Source: Linanthus parryae
Lineage: Eukaryota > Streptophyta > Magnoliopsida > Ericales > Polemoniaceae
DNA length: 64,000 nucleotides
NCBI GenBank assembly: GCA_023055425.1
Contig: JALGPY010000004.1
Span: forward strand, 18,003,718 to 18,067,717
Direction of reading: 5' to 3'
Part shown: positions 11,169 to 21,589 of the stretch, in pieces
How the letters are laid out: every line of letters starts with the position of its first letter
Position numbering within the stretch: position 1 is the stretch's first letter
The notes under the pieces: generated by a model
Seen by the model: the letters and a program-made list of their open reading frames with translations, nothing else
Databases searched by the model: none
What the model was told of the DNA's origin: nothing
Program-made: the position numbers and the translations under genes

Positions 11169-12384
11169 CTAACTTGAAGTGGGAGTCAAGGTCTTGGGCT
11201 TATAAAACTTCTTTGCACCTAGTTCTGCTTCAGTAAAGTCTGAGTAAAGTTTCCAAACTTTCTCTTTTCTCTTTACAACTCCAATGTTCTCAAAGGATTT
11301 CTCATTGAGTACCCCAAATCCAGATGTGGCTGATGCCTCTCCAGTAGTTGGAATCTTAAAGTGTTCAAAGAACAAAGTGAGAAGGTTTGCATAGGGTAGA
11401 GGGTGAATCCTCTTACTGGTAAGGCTAAAGAGAATGCGTTCAATCACTAGCCATGCATAACCAGATACATGATGTGCAGCATTCTCTTAGTCACCAACTC
11501 TTTGGAATGCTCTCTAGGAAAGATACATCTAACCAGTATGGTATGAAGGACTTTGGCTTCAACATTCAACACAGAGTGTGTTAACTGTTTGGCTGAGGTT
11601 GAGATGTTTGGAAGAAAGAACTCTTCTTTGGCTAGCTTCAAGGTTTCTGACTTTGGTGGCTGGTTGCTAGTATCATACCTCTTTGGAAACCCTAACACAT
11701 TGGCAAACTCAGAGTAATCCAATTCAATTACTATCCCAACAACTTTGGATTTGATCACCAAGTGTGCAATTCTCTTAACTTGGGTCAGGTTCAGGTAGAA
11801 GAGTCTGGTGAGTCTAGGATAGGCTAATTCTCTAGGATTCAGCATACACCACAAAAAACTCTTCTTCAACATAGAGATGCACTTAAGTTTCATGTGTTCT
11901 AACACATGCTTATTAACCAAATTGCAGAAACCAATGAAGCAAACCCATCTAACCACTGACCTTTAGAGATGTTTGAGACAAACCATGTCTCATCCGGTGC
12001 TGCGTTCTTTGTCGAGGCTTGTGAATAGATCTGCAATGCCTTCTCCAATTGTCCTTCTGGTTGTGCTTCTGTCACCTTTCCTTTCCCCTTTTATGCCTGA
12101 GTTGCTTTCTTCTTCACTTTCTTTTAACTGGTAGGCTCTGTTTCTGGTTGCTTTCCTGTAACAGCTTTCTGCTTCTTTTGCTTTTCTGAAGAGGAGGTTG
12201 TAACCTTCTTGACCTTATTCTTTGGTGGAGGAGAATCTTGGATCGCCTCTGCACTGGGAGTTCTAGAGATAGAGTCTCCACTGACTTCTTGAACCTCTTC
12301 CACTGCTGCTTTTCTTTTCTTCTCTGAGACAGGTTTCGAACCTCCAGCCATTTTGATTCTATCTGAGGCTCTCCTTGTGCTCAT
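11169..12384 (-). pseudogene. Decayed env-like / extra ORF of SIRE-type copia element
   Basis: Three reading pieces: 12384-12124 (basic, Lys/Ser/Pro-rich N-terminus beginning MSTRRASDRIKMAGG), 11956-11447 and 11447-11169. The middle part (LNVEAKVLHTILVRCIFPRE, then HIMYLV) resembles the domain common in plant 'putative transposon protein' ORFs carried downstream of pol in SIRE/Maximus elements. A TAG separates the second and third parts in consecutive sequence (VMHG, stop, then VIERILF). I see no convincing signal peptide or membrane anchor, so 'env-like' refers to position, not proven function. Confidence 0.5.
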
Positions 12385-12689
12385 TAGGGTTTGGGAGAAG
12401 AATAGAGAGAGATGGAATGATACGGAATGAAGGAGAAGATATGAAGATAAATATTTAAAGAGTTTGAGTTTCAAAAGGAAACTAGTATCTCTCTGATTCT
12501 CAAAATATTTGCCATGATCAGAGAGATTTCAAAACTTTTATGCCGTTGGAAAATAGAATATACTGATACTATTTTTGGCTAAAACAAACTTTTGAAAAGG
12601 GTAGGGCTATATTAGGCAAATATCTACAGAGATATCACCCAACACAGAATGATCCAAGATTATTGACTATCAGTGTAGCAGACTCATTT

Positions 12690-12805
12690 TCAAGGCTTTG
12701 AAAAGGCTTTCAAGGTCTTGAAATACTGTAACACTGCAACAAGTAAAAGTCAAGGCTTTGAACTGATTTTCAAGTATTTGAAACTCAGTTCAAACCTTTT
12801 GAAAC
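12690..12805. repeat. Cluster of TTCAAGGCTTTGAA-type quasi-palindromes (SIRE-like element, proximal)
   Basis: TTTCAAGGCTTTGAAAAGG, CAAGGTCTTGAAA, CAAGGCTTTGAAC and CAAGTATTTGAAAC occur within 115 bp between the end of pol and the extra ORF. Confidence 0.75.
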
Positions 12806-12839
12806 ACATAAAGCTTACCTGTCTTACCTGATGCTCCCC

Positions 12840-14090
12840 CTAAACCAATGCATCTTTGTTTAGCATTCTAAATTCCAATCTTAGAGCTGAGAACCTTTCA
12901 TCTGCTAATGGTTTGGTGAAGATATTTGCAATTTGCATGTTAGTAACAACAAATTCAAGAGCAATATCACCTTTCTCAGCATGATATCTGATGAAGTGGT
13001 GTCTGACATCAATGTGCTTGGTTCTTGAGTGTTGCACTGGATTCTTTGTAATTAAAATTGCACTAGTGTTGTCACACTTAATAGGTATGCCCCTGAAGTC
13101 AAATCCAAGGTCTCTTAGCTGTTGAGCAATCCATAACACTTGTGAGCAACGTGCTCATGCAGCTATATATTCATCTTCAACTGTTGATAGAGCAACTGAA
13201 TTCTGTTTCTAGGAATGCCAACTAATCAAGGATGATCCAATGAATTAGCAAGTTCCTGAAGTACTTTTCCTATCAACCTTGTAACCTGCAAAGTCAGCAT
13301 CTGAAAATCCATGTAAAGATAAGTTAGAATGTCTTGGATACCAAAGCCCTAAGTATTTGGTACCATTGAGATATCTGAATATTCTCTTCACATCAGTCAA
13401 GTGTGATTCTTTTGGATCATCTTGAAATCTAGCACACATACACACACACTAAACATAATATCTGGCCTGCTTGCTGTCAGTTAGAGTAATGATCCAATCA
13501 TGCATCTATACTCTTTTACATTGACACTCTTACCATATTCATCCTTATCTAAGGATAGTGTAGAACTCAGAGGAGTCTTGGCTTCCTTACATTGAGCCAT
13601 GCTATATTTTTTTAGTAAGTCTCTTGGGTACTTGCTTTGATGCAGAAAGATGCCCTTCTTCAATTGATGTATTTGAAGTCCTAGGAAGAAGTTCAACTCT
13701 CCCATCATGCTCATCTCAAATTCCCTGCTCATAAGACTTGAGAATTCTCTGCATAATTGATCATTAGTAGCTCCAAACAGTATATCATCAACATATATCT
13801 GAACTACAAGTAAATCTTTCTCATGAATCTTAATGAAAAGAGTCTTGTCTACTAAACCTCTTTTGAAATCATTTTAAAGTAAAAACTTTGACAATCTTTC
13901 ATACCAAGCCCTTGGAGCTTGTTTCAAACCATAAAGAGCTTTGTCAAGTTTGTAGACATCATCTGGAAACTTGTCATTTTCAAAACCAGGTGGTTGTGCA
14001 ACATAAACTTCTTCTTGCAAATAGCCATTCAAGAAAGCACACTTCACATCCATTTGTAAACTAGCACACTCTTGACAATTATAGCAACAA
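12840..14090 (-). pseudogene. SIRE-like copia reverse transcriptase and RNase H, partial
   Basis: Reading the minus strand, RT segments are [34 protein letters not shown], the catalytic IYVDDILFGATNDQ near 13800-13765 and GELNFFLGLQIHQLKKGIF. Then come SDADFAGYKVDRKSTSG of the RNase H linker and CDNTSAILITKNPVQHSRTK with HIDVRHHFIRYH of RNase H. The YVDD catalytic box is intact. A TAA interrupts just after YERLSKFLL, and further breaks occur near 13480, 13445 and 13140. The N-terminal part of RT is cut at about 14090 by the junction with the X LTR. Downstream spacing fits a SIRE-type element with an extra 3' ORF. Confidence 0.85.
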
Positions 14091-14095
14091 AGAAA

Positions 14096-14410
14096 GATTT
14101 AGACTTCGTACTAAATAAAATTGGACTTTCTCACTTCGTCACTTGCATATTACGTGATAGTCAGACTCTCGATTAATTAGAAATTATAAATTTTTGGTGA
14201 AGAAGTTATAGACGAGGGCTACGTCTACCTGTAAGAGCTTACGTGCTATTGTCCGTATTGTTGAGGTGAGTAAACATTCCAAGTCTAGCGTGCCTAGCTT
14301 CTTTCGTGTCGAAATATGATTTTATAATCTGTCTCAAAATATGTTTTATGACTTACATGCTTTACTTGAGATTGATTACGTTTTGAGATGAATGTTTTGA
14401 GGATGTCACA
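14096..14410 (+). mobile_element. X LTR (G-family gypsy), segment 1 of 3
   Basis: Reverse complement aligns with 61690-61880 and beyond in the G LTR (shared ATGTTTACTCACCTC and flanks). Interrupted at 14410 by element A; its last five bases TCACA are that element's target-site duplication. 5' truncated at about 14096 against the SIRE-like fragment. Confidence 0.75.
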
Positions 14411-14889
14411 TGATAACTCCAATTAATGGGTTATATGAGAGCTTATATTAGAATTTAATAAGTTGAGTTTCCATAAGATTGAGCACGTTTTAGCCGACAA
14501 AGCCTCCGTAGTATAAAAAAGATAAGTTTGAGCTTATTTGAGAAATCTGGGCGTTTTCGTGCATAAATTGATATTAAATGACATATATAATCGCTTGGTA
14601 TGGTTATTCATGTTTTCTTGACAGGAACGGATGCTTAGTGGTTGATTTGAGGCATGAAACGAACTTCGGAAGCAACGGGAACTAAAGCGGAGTAAAGAGA
14701 CGCAAAGTTGGAGAAGCTAGAATGACCAGTCTCCACTATTTTGAGAATATCTTGAGTTCTATAATGAATTTTGGAGTGAGACCAGTGGAAAATGAAAGTA
14801 GATTTCAAGATATTTCCAACGATAGGTCACAGAGCCAAATCGGAGATCGGACGAAGAAGTTACTGCGTTTTGAAGTTGGAGCTGTCGCT

Positions 14890-15362
14890 GATGTGCGTTC
14901 AGACGCACATGTGCGTTCAAACGCACATTATGCGTTCAAACGCAGCCCCGATGTCAAAAGCAACTTATGTCCGCATGCAAGATTGGTGGCCAAACTAAAA
15001 AACTGAGTCCCGGAGGCCGAAAAAGGGCGAAAATTGGCTAAACGCATAAAGTGCTGAAAATTGTCTAAGTATGTGCGTTCAGACGCACATTGTGCGTTCA
15101 AACGCACATCACAGTGCAGCAGCAGAAGACAGGAAAAACTGGCCAGAAAATGACTAAGTGTTGTGCGTTCAAATGCACATCCTGCGTTCAGACGCAGGAA
15201 ACTTCAAATTTCAGAAAGGTCAGAATCAGACAGAAGTCAAGCAGAAGACCAAGTATGTGCGTTCAAACGCACACTCAAAAAGTCAACGGAAGTCAAAGTC
15301 AAAAAGTAAACTCTCAGAATGTGCGTTCAAACGCAGACATTGTGCTTTGAAACGCAGGTCAA
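14890..15362. repeat. Quasi-palindrome array TGCGTTCAGACGCA in 5' LTR of A
   Basis: Ten copies of TGYGTTCARACGCA in groups of 3, 2, 2, 1 and 2, spaced by non-repeated sequence, ending about 120 bp upstream of the TATA box. Five-base arms TGCGT/ACGCA are the best conserved part. Confidence 0.9.
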
Positions 15363-15480
15363 GATTTCCAGAATTTTCTGAAGACGGTGGAAAAAGTCAA
15401 ACTTCGTCAGATAAGTCAAAGGCGGCCAGAATTGAGGACAAAACAGGAATTTCAACACATGACTATGGAAACTTCAGCAG

Positions 15481-15489
15481 TATATAAAG
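15481..15489 (+). promoter_or_regulatory. LTR TATA box, element A 5' LTR
   Basis: TATATAAAG, identical in the 3' LTR at 21581-21589; transcription would start about 30 bp downstream, defining everything to the left as U3. Confidence 0.7.
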
Positions 15490-16467
15490 CAGCTCCACCC
15501 AGCAGTTTCAGGATACAACACACACAACACAGAAAACACAGACACAGGATCAGAGTCAGACACATCAGAGCAGAGCAGGAGTCGGAGCAGACACGAAATT
15601 GCCAGATTTCCGTCACCTGTTCGATTCTCTTCTCTTATTTATGTTAGTTTTCAGTAGCTAAACAATTTACCTAGGTTCTCGGTGAACCTAGGGTTTATGA
15701 TTTCAGCATCTTAGTTTATCCTGACTTTGGATTCATGACTTGTTAAGTCTTAATACAGTAGAGGTTTTCTTTATTATTTTGTCTTTGGTGTTTACTGTTT
15801 ATGCATTAACGGAGTCATGAACCTGGATTGCTACAGACAGGATCTGGTGCGCGAGAGTGGCAAGTGAAAGTTAGGAAGAGAAGACTGAATCTAGTTTCTT
15901 GCCTTGATGGACCGAGAGGTGAAGAGAATCAGGGGACTAGCCCAGAAGCATTAGACCAAATGCTAGACGTTTAGGGGGAGACCGAGAGGAGAACCTGTAA
16001 CCCTAGCAGACTTAGAACAAACCTGCAGATCTAGGTGAACCAAGGGGATCCGAAAATCTGCAGGAGAGTGATAGATGCATGAGACCGAGAGGAGATTGTA
16101 TCAATGGTATGCTAGCATAAACAAAACTGCTGTGTGTTTCTGAATCGGAAAAACTGAAAAGCTGAATAGTAACCCTAGGGGATCCAGGAATCTAGGTACC
16201 CGAAACCCTAGTTTTTACTTCAAGACTCTATTATGATAAAATTACCAAAAATACTGTTTAATTTTGTTTTTACTTTCAGTACTTTTTATTAGAAACTGAT
16301 TCAAAATATTCCTCCTTTTAATTTTTATGTGTTTACTCTTTAAGCCTAGTTTCTGATTAAGCAGTAACACTGTCCTCGTGGGATCGATAACTCGGGGTTG
16401 AAATACCAGCCCTATATTACTTGAACCGTGATCTTGCGGTAACACGTAAGAAATCGTGTCAAGTTTT

Positions 16468-16485
16468 TGGCGCCGTTTCCGGGGA
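16468..16485 (+). promoter_or_regulatory. Primer binding site of element A (tRNA-Asp type)
   Basis: TGGCGCCGTTTCCGGGGA, one base different from the TGGCGCCGTTGCCGGGGA found in Athila/Calypso-type elements primed by tRNA-Asp. Confidence 0.8.
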
Positions 16486-16626
16486 CAGTGGTTTATTGTT
16501 AATTAGAAATTAGTTTAGAAAGTAAAAAAAAATGAAAAAAAGTTTTATTTTTATACCTAGTTACCTCAAGGGTATTTCTGGAGCTTTGTTTTCTCAGGAA
16601 CGCAGGGAGCCGGAGAAATTGTAGGC

Positions 16627-18179
16627 ATGTGGAGCAGAAATCTTGAGGCGGGGCCAACTCAGTTCCTGAGTCCCTCCTACTGTGAATACTACCACAATTG
16701 GCACAGAAAAGAGGATGCACACCGTCCAGTTTATTGCTTTCATTGCAAAAATTATCATGAGTATGAAGAGGCGTGCATATTGCACTCACCCCAGCTTTAT
16801 CAACACTATTACCCCTACTGCATCCAGTGTGGGGGTGGTTGTGCGGCTGGAGCATGCAGAAGTTATCAACCCTGGAACTTTCGGCACTGCCAAGCTGGGG
16901 CGCATCCCGAGACTGCTCTGTACTATCTAGAGCTACCTCAATTTATACCTCCGCCACTTTTTGAACCACTTACTGGAGAATTTTTCTTCTCAAGGATGTC
17001 TAAATTGGAGTGCATGCTGGAGAATTTTTTTTCAGCACGTCTTGACTAGTTTTCAGAGGAGATGAGAGAACTCAACAGTGACATAGTGCGATTGGAAAAC
17101 AAGTCTCGGTAACTTTCTCAGTCATGGATCTCAGCAGATACGCCTGAACCAGAAACAGAGTTCACGCCACCAGAAATTGAAGAAGTGCAGACAGTGACAT
17201 CATCAGGTCCAGTTGAGCCAGAAACTGATCCAGTACCCGCACCACAGGAAACATACTCATATATTCCTCACTAGCTTCCAGCAGTGCTGGAGATGCAGAA
17301 GGGCTTCTTCGCAAAGATGGCGCAGGAACAACAAGAAGCTGAATCACAAATTGCTGTCATAGAAGAAGAGGTGCCCGAGCTAAGAGAAGTGTGCATTATT
17401 CAAGATCCATCTCAGGTATTTCATTATTATGAGGACTCCGATTCTGAATCAGATTTGGAAGAAACAGTGCCTGCATGGATGGAACCACAACCAATTTCAA
17501 ATTCTAGGCATGATTTGAAAGACACTGATATTGAGCACTCGGGGTGTACTGATGAGGAAACTGTGTTGGAGAATGTGTCCACTAATATGAATGAACTTGA
17601 GGAAGGAATCCCAACTCAGCCTGTTGAAGAATTCTCCAAGTGTTACGTTGATCAAGTCTGCGAAGAATTGGAGAGACTGCTGTTTGGAGATTCTGACACA
17701 GAAGCTGACCATGGTCATTCATTAAATCTTTGCTCTATGGACTGTTCCAGTGACGTTCAACAGGACATAAGAAAGGGATTAAAATCACACAGTGTGGGGG
17801 TACTGATAAGTTGCCTACACGGGTTGTTCAGCATCAAGAGTCAACTGGGTATGAGTTGAAATTCCAGGGTCCAAAGCAAGCATTCAGGGGTGAAGTTCAT
17901 CGGCACGACTTTGTAAAAATATTCACAGAAAATCCGGTGAATGATGAGTGGAAGCTGATCAAGAAGAAAAAGTGCAAGATCAAAGAAATCATCTTCTGCC
18001 ACTTTACACCTCGTCAAAAGAATGAGTGTGCACGTGAGATGTGGATCATTGATAAGAGATGGTAGAAGAAGAAGAAGTGGAGAGATAAAGAAGTCTCCAA
18101 ATTTCTCAAAGGTTGAGGTAACTCGGTCGGGCTGTCGACCTTAAATTACAAGCACTTGTTGGGAGGTAACCTAACCTAG
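16627..18179 (+). pseudogene. Element A gag-position ORF, Cys/His/aromatic-rich, multiply interrupted
   Basis: A single frame runs from ATG 16627 to 17859 with in-frame stops at 17047 (TAG), 17110 (TAA) and 17272 (TAG). After a frameshift near 17800 it continues in another frame with stops at 18063 and 18114, ending at TAG 18177. The first 140 residues are unusual: rich in Tyr, Trp, His and Cys, with CxxC pairs (YCFHCKNYHEYEEAC, YCIQCGGGCAAGAC) that could bind zinc. The middle is acidic (EDSDSESDLEETV). The final peptide GNSVGLSTLNYKHLLGGNLT matches the C-termini of the element B and C gag-protease frames. I recognise no capsid, protease or polymerase domain. Function unknown; position suggests a gag-like or accessory protein. 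Confidence 0.7.
18114..18179 (+). other. Conserved gag-pro tail module (A)
   Basis: In the frame of 17811-18065 this gives GNSVGLSTLNYKHLLGGNLT then TAG. Matches element B in about 45 of 47 bases (compare 38836-38895) and element C at 52743-52800, although neighbouring sequence does not align. Confidence 0.85.
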
Positions 18180-20470
18180 GAGTTAGTTTCAATTATTAAA
18201 TTATTTATTGTTTAAATAATTTTGAGAGGAGAGATGAGGGTGAGCTAATGTTTAGATGAAGAAAGTTTCAGGAAACAGGTTACAGGAAGCTGAAGTACAG
18301 AAACTGGCTCGCTGTCAGCATCTAGATGCAGACTAGCGTTCAGTGGCAGCCTGCCAGAAAAAGGCAGATTGGAAAAATCCTAAAAAATCGACCCCGATGC
18401 ACAGGATGCACTCGACCTTCACAGGGACTCGTCTGAGTTGGGGATTTTCAGAAACAATTTTCAGAAGGAAAGGAGCAATCGACCCCGGTGTATGAAAATA
18501 CACTCGACCGTATGGGAGCATATTGTCACAGACGATGGTGCTTGGGGATTGCACATTTGAAGAGCGAATACAGAGCCCGGAAGGTTGACAACTTCCGTAA
18601 AGAAATTTTCCGGCGACGTGTCAACGGTCCTTCTTTGTCGGAATATGCGAAAAATTCAGCACCTTTAAGAACTGACTCCGGGTGTACAGGTTTAATTTCT
18701 GTCTCTTGCTTTATTTTTCTGAGTATACTACCAGCTGGTTGACTGACGGCCAGTCTCGAGCCAGCAAGCCAGTGGCTCTATCAGGCCATAAGTCAGTCGG
18801 TCGGTCTAGCATTAGGTCGTCCTTATCCTAGTAGATGAGGCAAGACAGCTCATCCAATCCAGATTATGTGCCTGATGATTAGTACCATGAGGGCATGGCA
18901 CCATCCAATGTGGGGTGGTGGCGTCGTAACTGCATTAGTTTTATTATACTGATAAAAGAATTGAAAAAATTAAAAATTTAAAATTTTGAGAATGGGCAAA
19001 GGATTTAGCTTAAAACAGGAGAGAGCTTAATGATAGAAAATTTCCCGAAAATTGATGAAGTGAAGTGAGGAAGAGCTGCGAGAATCTGTCTAGGGGAGTT
19101 TATAGAGCCAATGCACTTCAGAAAACGCAAGTAGCTGTCTCCCGAGCTATTTGTCCTACTAGCTGCCAGACCACCGTCACCAGGTAGTCGTCAACCCGCC
19201 ATCACGGTCACCACATCATTTGGTGGAGTGATAGGCCATAGGGGACCTCACGTCCTGTCTCGCGCCTTAGGTCTACTAGTGATCCCCATTGATCCATTAT
19301 CCTTTTCTTGGTAACCTCTTGACCTAGGAAGTCGTTTTTTGATACTTGCATCATTGTTAGTATTTTCACCTTTCCTATGCGTCATGGCACGAGGGAGTTG
19401 AGCTGAGGGGGGTTTTCTGGGGTAGAACAGATTTGTCATATTTGATATTGGATGAGCTTCATTGTTATATTTAAGGGTGTGTAAGGGTGAGATAGTGACG
19501 GCAGCACACTTCGGTGTGGCGGTGACTCACTACATTACACCGTGAGCACAAGAGGAGAGCCGTAGTGCGTGACATTTTTTCCGCACTACATGGGGGACTT
19601 GGGTTGACGGGGTTATTTGGGGGACGCGCTGTGCTAGTTAGACAACCTTGGAGTGAGGAGGTTCGGTTAGAAAAGCACAATTATTTTAGAGATTGACTAC
19701 ATGGTTTGGATCAGTGTGGGGGTGGTCGTTTCAGATTTTATATATAGTATTTTTCTGCCACCCCACATTTTTGGTTTATTGCAGAACTGGCCTGGTTTAT
19801 ATTATTGTTATTTACTGTGTTGCCCCGCATTGTAAAAAAAAAGAAGAAAAGAAATCGAAAAAAATAAGAATAAAAAAAAACAGCAAAGGCAGAGTTTCAG
19901 GGTGCTTACTTGATTTTTATTTCAAAAATCCAGGCCAGGGAAATTTTATAAATAGTTCGCATTCTTTCACAGTTGTGGCCGCGAGAACGGCATTTACACC
20001 AAGATTAAGGAAATTGAGTGTCTAGAATCTTAGGTGATTTGGGTCAGTTTCTGTCTTCTTGGTGAGGGAGTGTGAGATTTGGGCACTTGTGAGTGTGCTG
20101 TGACGTTCAGGACTTCGCTTCTAAATGGTTTATCCTACCATCCCAAAGCCGGCAGATTTACATTACACCCAAAGTAAAAGCACGGAAGGTGTGCGTTAGG
20201 GATACGTTCGGTTTGCGTGCCAAAGCAGAAGTAAGTAGTGTTCGTGCTTGTTCCTAACCTAGGCTGGCCGCGAGTTCTTCCGATCACTTCAGTTTCAGAA
20301 GTTTAGGGGAATATGAGAGATTGATGATGTCCAGTTTGAGTTGAAGAAATTTCCTAGTCTCACCAAAAAGTTAGACTGTTTCTATAGTATTTGTATTGTT
20401 TTTAAATAAATGCAGTTACAACGCTCTGAATTGATTCGGGATAGTATGCAGTGGTAGTATACAGCTGAAG
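18180..20470 (+). other. Element A non-coding 3' interior
   Basis: No recognisable coding. Around 18385-18515 there are several TCGACC motifs, including TCGACCCCGGTGTATG with an inverted GTGTA/TACAC pair. The 11-mer AGTGTGGGGGT occurs at 19713-19723, a copy of the one in the real polypurine tract. Confidence 0.6.
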
Positions 20471-20507
20471 TTTGCTCGGGGCAAGCAAAGTTTAGTGTGG
20501 GGGTATT
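20471..20507 (+). promoter_or_regulatory. Hairpin and polypurine tract of element A
   Basis: TTTGCT..AGCAAA inverted repeat (20471-20489) followed by TTTAGTGTGGGGGTATT directly before the 3' LTR at 20508. The same hairpin-then-PPT order is seen in B and C. Confidence 0.75.
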
Positions 20508-20987
20508 TGATAAATCCAATTAATGAGTTATCTGTGAGCTTATATTAGAATTTAATAAGTTGAGTTTCCATAAGATTGAGCACGTTTTAGCCGACAAAGC
20601 CTTCGTAGTATGAAAAAGATAAGTTTGAGCTTAATTGAGAAATCCGGGCGTTTTTGTGCATAAATTGATATTAAATGACATATATAATCGCTTGGTATGG
20701 TTATTCATGTTGTCTTGACGGGAACGGATGCTTAGTGGTTGATTTGAGGCATGAAACGAACTTCGGAAGCAACGGGAACTAAAGCGGAGTAAAGAGACGC
20801 AAAGTTGGAGAAGCTAGAATGACCAGTATCCACTATTTTGATCATATATTGAGTTCTATAATGAATTTTGGAATGATACCGGTAGAAAATGAAAGTAGAC
20901 TTCAAGATCTTTCCAACGATAGGTCACGGAGCCAAATCAGAGATCGGACTAAGAAGTTACTGCGTTTTGAAGTTGGAGCTGTCGCTG

Positions 20988-21463
20988 ATGTGCGTTCAGA
21001 CGCACAGGTACTGCGTTCAGACGCACATAATGCGTTCAAACGCAGCCCCGATGTCAAAAACAACTTATGTCCGCATTCAAGATTGGTGGCCAAACTAAAA
21101 AACTGAGTCCCGGAGGGCGAAAAAGGGCGAAAATTGGCTAAACGCAGAAAGTGCTGAAAATTGTCTAAGTATGTGCGTTCAGACGCACATTGTGCGTTCA
21201 AACGAACATCACAGTGCAGCAGCAGAAGACAGGAAAAGCTGGCCAGAAAATGACTAAGTGTTGTGCGTTCAGACGCAGGAAACTTCAAGTTTCAGAAAGG
21301 TCAGAATCAGGCAGAAGTCAAGCAGAAGACCAAGTATGTGCGTTCAAATGCACATTGTGCGTTCAAACGCACACCCAGAATGTCAACGGAAGTCAAAGTC
21401 AAAAATTAAACTCTCAGAATGTGTGTTCAAACGCAGCCATTGTGCGTTCAAACGCAGGTCAAG
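20988..21463. repeat. Quasi-palindrome array TGCGTTCAGACGCA in 3' LTR of A
   Basis: Also ten copies, but grouped 3, 2, 1, 2, 2. Compared with the 5' LTR, one copy was lost near 21264 and one gained or kept near 21337, so the repeats are sites of recombination. Confidence 0.88.
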
Positions 21464-21580
21464 ATTTCCAGAATATTCTGAAGACAGTGGAAAAAGTCAA
21501 ACTTCGTCAGATAAGTCAAAGGCGGCCAGAATTGAGGACAAAACAGGAATTTCAGCACAGGACTATGGAAACTTCAGCAG

Positions 21581-21589
21581 TATATAAAG
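21581..21589 (+). promoter_or_regulatory. LTR TATA box, element A 3' LTR
   Basis: TATATAAAG in the same context as 15481-15489. Confidence 0.65.

Larger units (their letters stand above)
9822..14095 (-). mobile_element. SIRE/Maximus-like copia element, 3' half only
   Basis: Minus-strand order: RT (from 14090), RNase H (to 12840), non-coding spacer, decayed extra (env-like) ORF (12384-11169), acidic low-complexity region (about 11000-10690), purine-rich tracts (AAAAAGGGGG near 10566 and CATCAAGGGGG near 10380), then possibly LTR remnant from about 10380 to 9822, where Copia-1 begins. The 5' LTR, gag, protease and integrase are absent; the left part of RT abuts the X LTR at 14095. Lineage comes from the RNase H wording and the extra 3' ORF typical of SIRE elements. 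The LTR limits are not resolved. Confidence 0.75.
14411..16461 (+). repeat. Element A 5' LTR
   Basis: 2051 bp, TG..CA ends. U3 carries a block shared with the element B LTR (about 14592-14868, ending GGACGAAGAAGTTA), then a 480-bp array of TGCGTTCAGACGCA quasi-palindromes, then TATATAAAG at 15481. The 3' end, CACGTAAGAAATCGTGTCA, matches the B LTR end. Confidence 0.93.

Noticed and set aside
14890..15362. CRISPR-like array
   Set aside because: Spacing is irregular, repeats are short and palindromic, and the context is a plant LTR.
14722..15647. Open frames with repeated MCVQTH / RSNAH-like peptides in the element A LTRs (also 20819-21678)
   Set aside because: They are translations of the DNA palindrome array in U3, upstream of the TATA box; the conserved symmetry is at DNA level.
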